Assembly: GCF_021379005.1 (NCBI RefSeq)
Contig: NZ_CP075171.1
Span: 4,278,001-4,342,000, forward strand
Direction: 5' to 3'
Source: Leptodesmis sichuanensis A121
Lineage (GTDB): Bacteria > Cyanobacteriota > Cyanobacteriia > Leptolyngbyales > Leptolyngbyaceae
Length of the DNA: 64,000 bases
Shown here: piece by piece, positions 16,298 to 24,189 of the stretch
How the letters are laid out: each line of letters opens with the position of its first letter
How positions within the stretch are numbered: the stretch's first letter is position 1
The notes under the pieces: generated by a model
Seen by the model: the letters and a program-made list of their open reading frames with translations, nothing else
What the model was told of the DNA's origin: nothing
The model's database searches: none
Translations under genes and position numbers: made by a program

Positions 16298-19060
16298 ATG
16301 CCAACCCCCAATCAAAATCCTGAACAGCAGGCCCGCGATCAGATTGATACCCGGCTCAGGCAGGCCGGGTGGGATGTGCAGAGCAAGAATAAGATCAACC
16401 TAAATGCGGCTCTAGGTGTGGCAATCAGAGAGTACCCTACGGATGTTGGCCCCGCCGACTATGTGCTGTTTGTCGATCGCCAACCCGTCGGCATTATCGA
16501 GGCCAAACGCGAGGAGGAAGGGCATCGGCTGACGGTGGCAGAAGACCAAACCCAGGGCTATGCCACGGCAAAACTCAAGCATATCAATCATGAGCCGCTC
16601 CCCTTTGCCTACGAAAGCACAGGGGTTCTGACCCGTTTTACCGATAACCGCGATCCAAAGCCGCGATCGCGTCCGGTCTTCTCTTTTCACCAGCCCGAAA
16701 CCCTCCAGAAATGGCTCAAACAAAGTAAGTCCCTGCGGGCACGGTTACTCGATCTTCCCGAACTGGACACCACCGGCTTGCGGGACTGTCAGACACGGGC
16801 GATTCAAAACCTGGAGCGATCCTTCAAAGACAATCGGCCCCGCGCCCTGATTCAGATGGCGACGGGTTCCGGGAAAACCTTTACCGCGATCACTGCGGTG
16901 TACCGATTGCTCAAGTTTGCCAAGGCCGAACGGGTGCTGTTCCTGGTGGATACCAAAAATCTAGGCGAGCAGGCCGAGCAAGAGTTCATGGCCTTTACCC
17001 CGGCAGACGATAATCGCAAGTTCACCGAACTATATAACGTGCAGCGGCTGAAATCGCGCTATGTGGCCACCGATAGCCAGGTGTGTATTTCCACCATCCA
17101 GCGGCTCTACTCGATCTTGAAAGGCGAGGAACTGGATGAGAAGGCAGAGGAAGTGAACCCGAATGAACTGATACAGCCCAAGGCACCGCTGCCCGTGGTG
17201 TATAACCCCAGAATCCCAATCGAGTTTTTCGATTTCATCATCATCGATGAGTGTCACCGCTCGATCTACAACCTGTGGCAGCAGGTGCTGGATTACTTTG
17301 ATAGCTTCCTGATTGGTCTGACCGCGACCCCCGATCAGCGGACTTTTGCCTTCTTTAACGAGAATGTGGTGAGTGAGTACACCCACGAAGAGGCCGTTAC
17401 GGATGGGGTGAACGTGGGCTTTGATGTGTATACCATCGAAACCGAGATTACCCAGCAGGGCAGTCGCCTGGTGGCTAAGGAATTTGTGGATAAGCGGGAC
17501 AAGCTCACTCGGAAGCGTCGCTGGGAGCAGCTTGACGAGGATTTGACCTATTCTGGTAAGCAATTGGATCGAGAGGTGGTGAATCCCAGCCAGATTCGCA
17601 ATATTATCCGCACCTTCCGGGATAAATTGCCGGAGATCTTCCCGAACCGGAAGGAAGTCCCCAAGACCCTGATCTTTGCCAAAACCGACAGCCACGCCGA
17701 TGACATTATTCAGATCGTGCGGGAGGAGTTTGGGGAAGGCAATGCCTTCTGTAAGAAGGTAACCTACCAATCCACAGAGGACCCCAAATCGGTGCTGGCC
17801 CAGTTCCGCAATGACTATTACCCCCGCATTGCGGTCACGGTAGACATGATTGCCACAGGAACCGATGTCAAACCGTTGGAGTGCTTGCTATTCATGCGGG
17901 ATGTCAAGTCGCGTAACTACTTTGAGCAAATGAAGGGACGCGGCACCCGCACCCTCGGCGAAGATGACCTGAAGAAGGTTAGCCCTTCGGTGATTTCCCG
18001 TAAAACCCATTTCGTGATTATCGATGCGATCGGGGTGACCCAATCCCTCAAAACCGATAGCCGTCCGCTGGAGCGCAAGCAGGGAGTGCCCCTCAAAGAC
18101 CTGATGATGGGGGTGATGATGGGTGCCCAGGATGAGGATGCCTTTACCTCACTCGCGAGCCGACTGGCACGCCTAGAGCAGCAGATGAACCCCCAAGAGC
18201 GGGAGCGGTTGCTTGAACTAACCGGCGGGTTAAGTGCCGGACAGATGGCCAAAGCCCTGCTCCATGCCTATGACCCGGACAAAGTAGCCGATAAGGCCCG
18301 AATCGATGGCGGCTTACCGAGTACGGCGGAGCCTTCAGAATCGGCAATCCAAACCGCTCAGCAAGCCCTGATTCGGGCGGCGGCCAGTGCCTTTACCGGC
18401 GAGGTGATCGACTTTATCGAGAACGTTCGCCGGGTGCATGAGCAGATTATTGATACGGTCAACCTCGATCGCGTCACCTCGGTGGGGTGGGATGCCCAGG
18501 CCAGGGAGCGGGCGATGCACCTGATCCAGGATTTCACGTCCTTCATGGAACAGCATAAGGATGAGATCACGGCGCTAAACATCTACTACAACCAGCCCTA
18601 CCAACGGCGTGACCTAACGTTTCAGATGGTGCGCGAGGTCTTAGACATTCTCAAAGCCGAAAAACCCACCCTGGCTCCCCTGGCGGTGTGGCAGGCCTAT
18701 GAACTGGTGGAAGGGAAGAAGGCGGGTACTCCCATCAGTGAACTGACGGCGCTGGTGGCCCTGATTCGCAGGGTGGTGGGGCTGGATCGGGAATTGACGC
18801 TGTATGAGCAAACGGTGAATCGCAATTTTCAGCGGTGGGTGTTTCAGAAGCAGGCGGGGGCAGCTCCCAAGTTTAGCGAAGCCCAAATGGAGTGGCTGCG
18901 GATGATTAAGGATCACATGATCAGCAGTTTGCACATTGAGCGGGATGATCTGGACTATGCCCCCTTCGATGCCCAGGGCGGGTTGGCGAAGATGTACCAG
19001 CTTTTTGGCGAGGAGATGGATGGGATTATTGAGGAGATGAATGAGGCGTTGGCGGCCTAA
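16298..19060 (+). CDS. hsdR: type I restriction enzyme R subunit (EcoEI-like HsdR)
   Basis: The 920-residue protein begins with a restriction nuclease domain whose PD-(D/E)XK residues are visible as Asp54 and Glu68-Ala-Lys70 (GIIEAKRE). The helicase motor follows, with motif I ATGSGKT at 188-194, DECH at 317-320, GLTATP near 347 and MIATGTDVK in the second lobe. The C-terminal part is a helical HsdR domain. In the complex it translocates and cuts unmethylated DNA, with HsdM and HsdS. Its stop overlaps an ATG (TAATG) at 19060. No hsdM is found in the window. The last 48 bases are repeated twice further downstream, before hsdS. Confidence 0.95.
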   Translation: MPTPNQNPEQQARDQIDTRLRQAGWDVQSKNKINLNAALGVAIREYPTDVGPADYVLFVDRQPVGIIEAKREEEGHRLTVAEDQTQGYATAKLKHINHEPLPFAYESTGVLTRFTDNRDPKPRSRPVFSFHQPETLQKWLKQSKSLRARLLDLPELDTTGLRDCQTRAIQNLERSFKDNRPRALIQMATGSGKTFTAITAVYRLLKFAKAERVLFLVDTKNLGEQAEQEFMAFTPADDNRKFTELYNVQRLKSRYVATDSQVCISTIQRLYSILKGEELDEKAEEVNPNELIQPKAPLPVVYNPRIPIEFFDFIIIDECHRSIYNLWQQVLDYFDSFLIGLTATPDQRTFAFFNENVVSEYTHEEAVTDGVNVGFDVYTIETEITQQGSRLVAKEFVDKRDKLTRKRRWEQLDEDLTYSGKQLDREVVNPSQIRNIIRTFRDKLPEIFPNRKEVPKTLIFAKTDSHADDIIQIVREEFGEGNAFCKKVTYQSTEDPKSVLAQFRNDYYPRIAVTVDMIATGTDVKPLECLLFMRDVKSRNYFEQMKGRGTRTLGEDDLKKVSPSVISRKTHFVIIDAIGVTQSLKTDSRPLERKQGVPLKDLMMGVMMGAQDEDAFTSLASRLARLEQQMNPQERERLLELTGGLSAGQMAKALLHAYDPDKVADKARIDGGLPSTAEPSESAIQTAQQALIRAAASAFTGEVIDFIENVRRVHEQIIDTVNLDRVTSVGWDAQARERAMHLIQDFTSFMEQHKDEITALNIYYNQPYQRRDLTFQMVREVLDILKAEKPTLAPLAVWQAYELVEGKKAGTPISELTALVALIRRVVGLDRELTLYEQTVNRNFQRWVFQKQAGAAPKFSEAQMEWLRMIKDHMISSLHIERDDLDYAPFDAQGGLAKMYQLFGEEMDGIIEEMNEALAA

Positions 19061-19218
19061 TGTCTAGACGAGATAATTTACACTCATCTCTTAGTCAAGA
19101 AACTTACGTGAAGCACTTTCAAAAACCAATTTTTCAATTAGTTATCAAACGCAACAAAATCAATCTCTTAGTTTACGAACCTAAGCAGGAGGTCATTCTA
19201 CAATGGATAACGCCTTAA
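19060..19218 (+). pseudogene. xisH: internally deleted xisH remnant
   Basis: A 52-codon frame starts inside the hsdR stop (TAATG). Its first residues MSRRDNLHSSL match the usual start of XisH (M-ARD-xHxxV), and its end KINLLVYEPKQEVILQWI matches the conserved XisH C-terminus. Intact XisH is about 138 residues, so the central nuclease-like part is missing. The frame ends 16 bases inside xisI, the overlap normally seen between these genes. XisH and XisI were named as factors for excision of the fdxN element in Anabaena; the pair is widespread in cyanobacteria outside that role. I infer an internal deletion of about 85 codons. Confidence 0.7.
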
Positions 19219-19529
19219 AGTTAAGTTACGCAGATATTCTCAAGAAAACCGTGCAGGCTGCCACGGTGAATCAGCCACGCCTCCAGGCCATCAAGCTGTA
19301 TCCTGTTTGTGATTCTGAGTCGGGGCATTTTCTGGTTTTGGCAACGGGGTGGGATAAACAGCAGTGGATGGATACGATTCTATTTCATGCCCGTTTGGTG
19401 GGTAATCAGGTAGTGATTGAGGAAGATAATTTTGAGGAAGGTCTAACCCAGGTGTTGATTGCTGAAGGTATTGACAAGAAGGATATCGTGAGCGATCGCG
19501 AACCTACCCCTCTATCTTCAACGCTATAG
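19203..19529 (+). CDS. xisI: XisI-like protein (fdxN element excision factor family)
   Basis: The 108-residue protein has the XisI pattern: a helical start with YADILKKTVQAAT, a beta-rich middle FLVLATGWDKQQWMDTILFH, and the conserved end IEEDNFEEGLTQVLIAEGI followed by DKKDIV. In the fdxN system XisI acts with XisH and the recombinase XisF; the biochemical role is not established. Its partner here is a truncated xisH, so this copy is probably not functional as a pair. It is inserted between hsdR and hsdS, and repeated copies of the hsdR 3' end flank the insertion. Confidence 0.75.
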   Translation: MDNALKLSYADILKKTVQAATVNQPRLQAIKLYPVCDSESGHFLVLATGWDKQQWMDTILFHARLVGNQVVIEEDNFEEGLTQVLIAEGIDKKDIVSDREPTPLSSTL

Positions 19530-19540
19530 GAAAAGCACCA

Positions 19541-19710
19541 AGATGGATGGAATTATTGACGAGATGAATGAGGCGTGAGCAACTTTGGGAGTAGGGCAGT
19601 TGAACTGCCCCCTCCCCAGGGTATCAAGTTTCCCCCTAACTTGAAAGCCTGGGCTTTGGCACTTTGAGGATGGGATTATTGATGAAATGAATGAGGCGTT
19701 GGCGGCTTAA
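19541..19710 (+). repeat. two extra copies of the hsdR 3' end with palindromes between
   Basis: The last bases of hsdR (19013-19060) recur at 19541-19576, cut short by TGA, and at 19667-19710, where the copy ends in TAA two bases before the hsdS ATG. Between the copies lie the perfect palindrome GGGCAGTTGAACTGCCC at 19594-19610 and a CAAGTT...AACTTG hairpin. The third copy shows the original hsdR-hsdS junction, so the xisHI segment was probably inserted there with duplication of the edge. Confidence 0.75.
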
Positions 19711-19711
19711 T

Positions 19712-21268
19712 ATGGCACGGGTAATTGATTACCACCTTCCCAATAATTGGGCGTGGACAACGCTCGGTAATATCGCAGAATGGGGATCTGGTGGAACTCC
19801 GAAATCAACAGTGAAGGAATACTACGGGGGTAATATTCCTTGGCTCGTTATCGGCGACCTCAATGATGGTTATATATCCGCATCGGAAAATACGATCACG
19901 GAGCTTGGATTACAAAATAGCTCGGCAAAAATCGTCGAGCCAGATAGTGTTCTGGTCGCAATGTATGGAAGCATTGGCAAGCTGGGAATAAATCGGTTGC
20001 CAGTTTCTACTAACCAGGCCATAGCGTTCACAAAACGCCTCTATCCTGGCGTTACTAACAAATATCTATTCAATTATCTCCTTCATATTCGCTCTAAGTT
20101 ACATAGCTTGGGGAAAGGCGGAACTCAGAAGAACATAAGCCAAACTGTACTTAAAGACGTTGACTTCCCCCTTCCCCCCCTCGCTGAACAACATCGGATT
20201 GTAGACAAAATCGAGGAACTATTCTCCGATCTGGATGATGGGATTGCGTCCCTGAAGAAGGCGCAGCAGCAGCTCAAGGTGTATCGACAGGCGGTGCTGA
20301 AGTGGGCGTTTGAGGGCAAGCTGACGGCCCAGTGGCGGAAGGAACAGCAACGGCAAGGCAAGCTAGAGTCTGCGGAAACACTGCTAGAGCAAATCAAGGC
20401 GGAGCGGGAGCGGCGCTATCAGGAAGCACTGGCCCAGTGGCAGGCGGATGTCAAGGCTTGGGAGGCGAATGGGAAAGTAGGGAAGAAGCCGGGTAAGCCG
20501 AGTAAGCTGAAGGAACTACACCTACCAGATCAAGAGCAACTGGATGACTTTCATCGACTACTAAAGGGATGGGTTTATTGCGAAATAGAAGCTTTTCTAT
20601 CACTCCATAAAAAGGGGATAACTACTGGGCCATTCGGGACAATGCTCAAAAAGAGCGACCATAGAAAAATGGGAATTCCTGTTCTAGGAATAGAGAATAT
20701 CGGAGATGGCATATACAAATCCGGCAACAAGATTTTCGTTACGCCTGAGAAGGCTGTTGAATTGAAATCATTTGAAGTAGAAGGTGGAGACATTATTATT
20801 TCTCGCTCTGGTACAGTTGGTGAGATTTGCAGTGTTCCTAACGGAATTGGCAAAGCGTTGTTATCCACTAATTTAATTAGGGTTTCTCTCAATAATTCCA
20901 TCATCAACTCAAGGTATTTCGTTTATTTATTTCAAGGAGGAGGGTTCGTCAGAGAACAAGTAAAAGAGCTATGCAAAGGTTCAACAAGAAACTTTCTTAA
21001 TCAAACCATCCTGAAGTCTTTGAGGTTTCCTCTTCCCAGTTTGAGTGAACAAAACCAAATCGTCGAAGAAATTGAATCCCGCCTCTCCATCTGCGACAGT
21101 CTCGAAGCGGCGATCGCCGAAAACCTGGAACGGGCCGAAGCGCTGCGCCAAAGCATTCTCAAGCGAGCTTTTGAGGGCAAGCTGGTGCCCCAAGACCCCA
21201 ATGATGAACCCGCCTCGGTGCTGCTAGAGCGAATCCGCGCCGCCAAATCCCCTCCAGGGAGGGGTTAG
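19712..21268 (+). CDS. hsdS: type I restriction specificity subunit HsdS with altered C-terminus
   Basis: I place the start at the ATG at 19712, because an in-frame ATG at 19691 lies inside the duplicated hsdR end. The 518-residue protein has two target-recognition domains (first at about 1-155, second at about 285-430), each followed by a coiled-coil conserved region: LKKAQQQLKVYRQAVLKWAF and LERAEALRQSILKRAFEGKL. HsdS recognises the two halves of a bipartite target and holds the HsdM and HsdR subunits. The reading frame ends in SPPGRG-stop, supplied by a GC-rich repeat, instead of the normal basic tail. A likely original tail lies at 23416-23520. The change is short and may not abolish function. 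Confidence 0.9.
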   Translation: MARVIDYHLPNNWAWTTLGNIAEWGSGGTPKSTVKEYYGGNIPWLVIGDLNDGYISASENTITELGLQNSSAKIVEPDSVLVAMYGSIGKLGINRLPVSTNQAIAFTKRLYPGVTNKYLFNYLLHIRSKLHSLGKGGTQKNISQTVLKDVDFPLPPLAEQHRIVDKIEELFSDLDDGIASLKKAQQQLKVYRQAVLKWAFEGKLTAQWRKEQQRQGKLESAETLLEQIKAERERRYQEALAQWQADVKAWEANGKVGKKPGKPSKLKELHLPDQEQLDDFHRLLKGWVYCEIEAFLSLHKKGITTGPFGTMLKKSDHRKMGIPVLGIENIGDGIYKSGNKIFVTPEKAVELKSFEVEGGDIIISRSGTVGEICSVPNGIGKALLSTNLIRVSLNNSIINSRYFVYLFQGGGFVREQVKELCKGSTRNFLNQTILKSLRFPLPSLSEQNQIVEEIESRLSICDSLEAAIAENLERAEALRQSILKRAFEGKLVPQDPNDEPASVLLERIRAAKSPPGRG

Positions 21269-21428
21269 GGGTGGGTTCTGCCTGGGGGATGCAAAGATTG
21301 ACCCACCCCGCCCTACGGGCACCCCTCCGAGGAGGGGAGGGGTGCGGAGTTGATGAAATTTTGAAGCGTGAGATATCCATCATCTACGGGTACCCTTCCA
21401 AGGAGGGGAGGGAAGTGGGAGCGATCGC
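21248..21428 (+). repeat. GC-rich palindromic repeat, copy A
   Basis: The element starts CCCCTCCAGGGAGGGG, passes through GGGTTCTGCCTGGGGGATGC and GACCCACCCCGCCC, and ends CCCTCCGAGGAGGGGAGGG. A second, diverged half (CCCTTCCAAGGAGGGGAGGG) lies at about 21394. It supplies the stop codon of hsdS. Copies B and C lie on either side of the DUF559 gene. Confidence 0.85.
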
Positions 21429-21575
21429 CTCGAAGCGGCGATCGCCGAAAACCTGGAACGGGCCGAAGCGCTGCGCCAAAGCATTCTCAAGCGAGCTTTT
21501 GAGGGCAAGCTGGTGCCCCAAGACCCCAATGATGAACCCGCCTCGGTGCTGCTAGAGCGAATCCGCGCCGCCAAA
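21429..21575 (+). repeat. exact 147-bp duplication of the hsdS 3' end
   Basis: Bases 21101-21247 of hsdS are repeated here without a visible difference. The copy encodes the distal coiled coil of HsdS again, without a start, and ends in another GC-rich repeat (SPPGRG-stop). Perfect identity points to a recent event, probably recombination between or around the flanking repeats. Confidence 0.9.
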
Positions 21576-21602
21576 ACTTCCCCTCCAGGGAGGGGCTAGG
21601 GG

Positions 21603-22772
21603 CAGGGTTAATTCATTGTACGAGTAGCAAAAGAGCTTCAATGTCATGTGCAACTCGGCGTTGCGCTTTGGTGATTGAAGTGTGGCCCTGCAAGCGGAAC
21701 AAATTAATCGCCCAACTGCGAATCAAACCCCAGTTGGCAGGGGCATGGCCCTGTTTTAAGGGGCACTCATCCTCACTCAACACAACGTCTTTGACCCAGT
21801 GCAGTCGATTCTCAATGCCCCAATGCCCCTGAATCGCTATGGCAAACTGTCGGGCAGTCGTGGCCAGACTGCTGATGTAGTAACTGACCTGATCATAAGA
21901 CTTACCCTGACGCCATCCTTGACGTTGCACTCGCACCAGACGCCGTAAGCCTAGCCAATCTGGAGCAATCCCAGCTAAACAGTCAAAGACTTCTACGATG
22001 CGCTCTACCTGTCGCTGACGAGTAGATTCGGTGCTGCGGTAGACGCTCACCGGGGCACAATCGGCGCTAATTGCCTGCACTCGCTCGTACAAGGATTTTT
22101 GATTGGCCTTGACGCAAATCAGATAATCGTTGCCCTGGTGGATGATGGTCTTGACTGTTTTTTTGACAGTGGGCTGCATCGAGAGTGTAGCGCACTGCTT
22201 CGAGGTTCAATGCCCCCAGTAACCGCTCAACCGTTGCAATTTCGCTGTCCTGATGGCTGTGATAAGCGTCCGTTGCTACCGTCAGACCCCGTGCATGACT
22301 AAACACCGAGACCAGATTGATAAACTGCTGATGGGTTTCACAAGGAGCCACGATACTGCCGTTGAGTGCTTTCCCGTCCACCGCAAACCAGCCCGCTTCG
22401 TCCGCTTCCACCAGCGGAGCAGCCCACTGAGTAAAGGCCGTCGCTAGTTGGGTGAAATCAACTCCCATCATTGCACGTCGAATCGTGCTATCGGAAGGTA
22501 ACCGGGAACAAGACAACTGCAAGTGGGTGACCAACGCCGCATAGTGCCGCGCCGCGAACTCCTCTAACGCCTGATAGCTAGTGCAGCCATTGAGAGTGCC
22601 CAGGACGATGAGCAACAGAATCACCCACAACTGGTAACGCCGTCCGCGTTTGGCTCGGTAGTCAGGCACAGTTTGTAAGGCTTCGATGAAGGTCATAGAC
22701 AGGTTCCCTTAACATGGCATTAGGTGATGACCTTTATCCTAATTTCTCTACCTCAACATTGAATTAACCCTG
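21603..22772 (-). mobile_element. ISAs1-family insertion sequence, complete, 1170 bp
   Basis: The ends are CAGGGTTAATTCA and TGAATTAACCCTG, a perfect 13-bp inverted repeat extending imperfectly to about 25 bp. A 10-bp direct repeat, GGGCTAGGGG, flanks it at 21593-21602 and 22773-22782. This is the target duplication expected for the family. The target was GC-rich repeat copy B, whose two halves are now separated. The single transposase gene is frameshifted. Confidence 0.92.
21613..22696 (-). pseudogene. ISAs1-family transposase with a frame change at an A7 run
   Basis: The N-terminal part (from ATG 22696) has PDYRAKRGRRYQLW and AVDGKALNGS, where the Asp belongs to the DDE catalytic set. The C-terminal part (frame ending at 21613) has GNDYLICVKANQ, HWGIENRLHWVKDVVLSEDE with the catalytic Glu, and the usual Leu-rich end. 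The frames switch at seven consecutive T on the plus strand (22158-22164), read as A on the coding strand. Reading one A fewer restores HCQKTVKTII, close to the family sequence. It is either an inactivating indel, a sequencing error, or a frameshift used in expression; a canonical -1 slip would not give the right frame. Confidence 0.85.
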
Positions 22773-22853
22773 GGGCTAGGGGTGGGTTCTGCCTGGGGGA
22801 TGCAAAGATTGACCCACCCCGCCCTGCGGGCACCCCTCCGAGGAGGGGAGGGT
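22773..22853 (+). repeat. GC-rich palindromic repeat, right part of copy B
   Basis: This continues the element interrupted by the IS: GGGCTAGGGG, GGGTTCTGCCTGGGGGATGC, GACCCACCCCGCCC and CACCCCTCCGAGGAGGGGAG. Its left part is at 21580-21602. It ends about 20 bases before the DUF559 start codon. Confidence 0.85.
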
Positions 22854-22871
22854 AGTGCAAAGGAGCTAGTG

Positions 22872-23270
22872 ATGAGTGCTGATTTTTTGCCCTATAACCC
22901 TCGCCTGAAGGAGATCGCTCGGAAGTTGCGAAAAACAATGACGCGATCGGAAGTGATTCTCTGGCAGCACCTCAAGGGCAAGCAGATGAATGGCTACGAT
23001 TTCGATCGGCAACGTCCTATCGATGAGTACGTTGTTGATTTCTACTGCAAAAAGCTGAAGCTGGCGATTGAAATTGATGGCTCATCCCACGATAGCGAAG
23101 AAGCTCAAGAGCAAGACCGCTACCGTCAGCAAAGACTTGAAGCTTTGGGGGTTCGATTCTTGCGTTTTCGAGATGAAGAGGTACGCCAGAATGTTGGGGC
23201 AGTCCTTCAGGCGATCGCAGCCTGGATTAAAGACAACGCCCCCAAAACTTCCCCTCCAGGGAGGGGCTAG
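22872..23270 (+). CDS. DUF559 (Vsr-like) endonuclease domain protein
   Basis: The 132-residue protein starts at ATG 22872 behind an AAGGAG site. It has the DUF559 core: ARKLRKTMTRSEVILWQHLK, then QRPIDEYVVDFYCKKLKLAIEIDG, where Asp and Glu-x-Asp fit the PD-(D/E)XK active site shared with very-short-patch repair nucleases. It ends with the FLRFRDEEV and AVLQAIAAWI segments. The last residues SPPGRG and the stop come from repeat copy C. Function of DUF559 proteins is mostly unproven. The gene is bracketed by copies B and C of the GC-rich repeat and splits hsdS, so it behaves like the cargo of, or nuclease for, a repeat-based mobile unit. Confidence 0.85.
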   Translation: MSADFLPYNPRLKEIARKLRKTMTRSEVILWQHLKGKQMNGYDFDRQRPIDEYVVDFYCKKLKLAIEIDGSSHDSEEAQEQDRYRQQRLEALGVRFLRFRDEEVRQNVGAVLQAIAAWIKDNAPKTSPPGRG

Positions 23271-23402
23271 GGGTGGGTCCCCCTCCAGGGAGGGGCTAGG
23301 GGTGGGTCCCCCTCCAGGGAGGGGCTAGGGGTGGGTTCTGCCTGGGGGATGCAAAGATTGACCCACCCCGCCCTACGGGCACCCCTCCGAGGAGGGGAGG
23401 GT
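23250..23402 (+). repeat. GC-rich palindromic repeat, copy C with three tandem 5' units
   Basis: The 28-bp unit CCCCTCCAGGGAGGGGCTAG plus GGGTGGGT occurs three times in tandem (about 23250-23334). The body GGGTTCTGCCTGGGGGATGC and the closing CCCTCCGAGGAGGGGAGGG then follow. The first unit encodes the last residues and stop of DUF559. Confidence 0.88.
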
Positions 23403-23415
23403 AAGGGGAGCGATC

Positions 23416-23520
23416 GTCGCGGTGTTGCTAGAGCGGATTCAGGCAACCAAGACGGCACAGGCTGAGAATAGTATAAAAACAAGACAGAAGCGACCAAACC
23501 CTAATCAGCAACAGCTATAA
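23416..23520 (+). pseudogene. hsdS: displaced 3' tail of hsdS
   Basis: An open frame without its own start encodes VAVLLERIQATKTAQAE, then a basic Gln-rich end, and stops at TAA 23518-23520. VLLERIxAxK is also the last HsdS motif before the repeat in the upstream copies, and basic tails after it are usual in HsdS. This segment is therefore the likely original hsdS end, or the end of a related allele, since it differs from the upstream copies at several bases. Its stop overlaps the darT ATG (TAATG), which suggests that hsdS and darT once formed a coupled operon. Confidence 0.75.
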
Positions 23521-24176
23521 TGACCGTGCCTGCCCAGCCAAAGATTTACCACATTGTCCATGTCGATCGGCTGCAATCAATCATTACCGATGAACACCTG
23601 TGGTGTGATGCAGAAGTGGTGCAACGGGCTTCGGCAGGAACCGCGATCGGCATGGGCCACATTAAGCAGCGGCGATTGCAGGAGTTGACCTTGACCAGCC
23701 ACCCAGGGCTGCATGTAGGGGATTGTGTCCCCTTCTATTTCTGCCCCCGCTCTATCATGCTGTATCTGATTTATCGGCGAAACCCCGAACTGGCATACTC
23801 CGGCGGGCAAGAGGCGATCGTCCATTTGCAAGCCGACCTCTACACCTGTGTGAACTGGGCAGAGCAGCATCGTAGGCGCTGGGCCTTTACCCTGTCCAAC
23901 GCAGGAGCATACTACTTTGAAGATCGATGCGATCTCGCCCAACTCCATGAAATTGACTGGTCAGCGGTGCAAAGTAATCGCTGGAGTGGGTCAGGCGTTG
24001 AACCATCGGTCAAAGAAGGTAAGCAGGCGGAGTTCTTAATCGAACACAGTTTTCCTTGGCATTTGGTTGAGCGCATTGGCGTATACTCACAAACAGAGTA
24101 TCAAAAGGTCGTGAAGCTCTTACCCCCGAATGGGCATCGCCCCCCAGTTGAGATCAAGACCGATTGGTACTACTGA
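23520..24176 (+). CDS. darT: DarT ssDNA thymidine ADP-ribosyltransferase toxin
   Basis: The 218-residue protein has the DarT (DUF4433) signature: IYHIVHVDRLQSIITDEHLWCD at the start, AIGMGHIKQRR, then DCVPFYFCPRSIMLYLI, and KQAEFLIEHSFPWHLVERIGV, whose Glu171 corresponds to the catalytic glutamate of the family. DarT uses NAD+ to attach ADP-ribose to thymidine in single-stranded DNA, blocking replication; it serves as a growth-arrest and anti-phage toxin. The antitoxin darG starts 14 bases after its stop with a GAGGAGG site. It was probably coupled to hsdS upstream (TAATG). Confidence 0.93.
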   Translation: MTVPAQPKIYHIVHVDRLQSIITDEHLWCDAEVVQRASAGTAIGMGHIKQRRLQELTLTSHPGLHVGDCVPFYFCPRSIMLYLIYRRNPELAYSGGQEAIVHLQADLYTCVNWAEQHRRRWAFTLSNAGAYYFEDRCDLAQLHEIDWSAVQSNRWSGSGVEPSVKEGKQAEFLIEHSFPWHLVERIGVYSQTEYQKVVKLLPPNGHRPPVEIKTDWYY

Positions 24177-24189
24177 GGAGGCAGCCGAG

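Noticed and set aside
22158-22164. Programmed -1 frameshift at A-AAA-AAC in the transposase.
   Set aside because: The heptamer is present, but a -1 shift gives QSRPSST, not the conserved VKTIIHQGNDYLI; the needed shift is +1 or -2.
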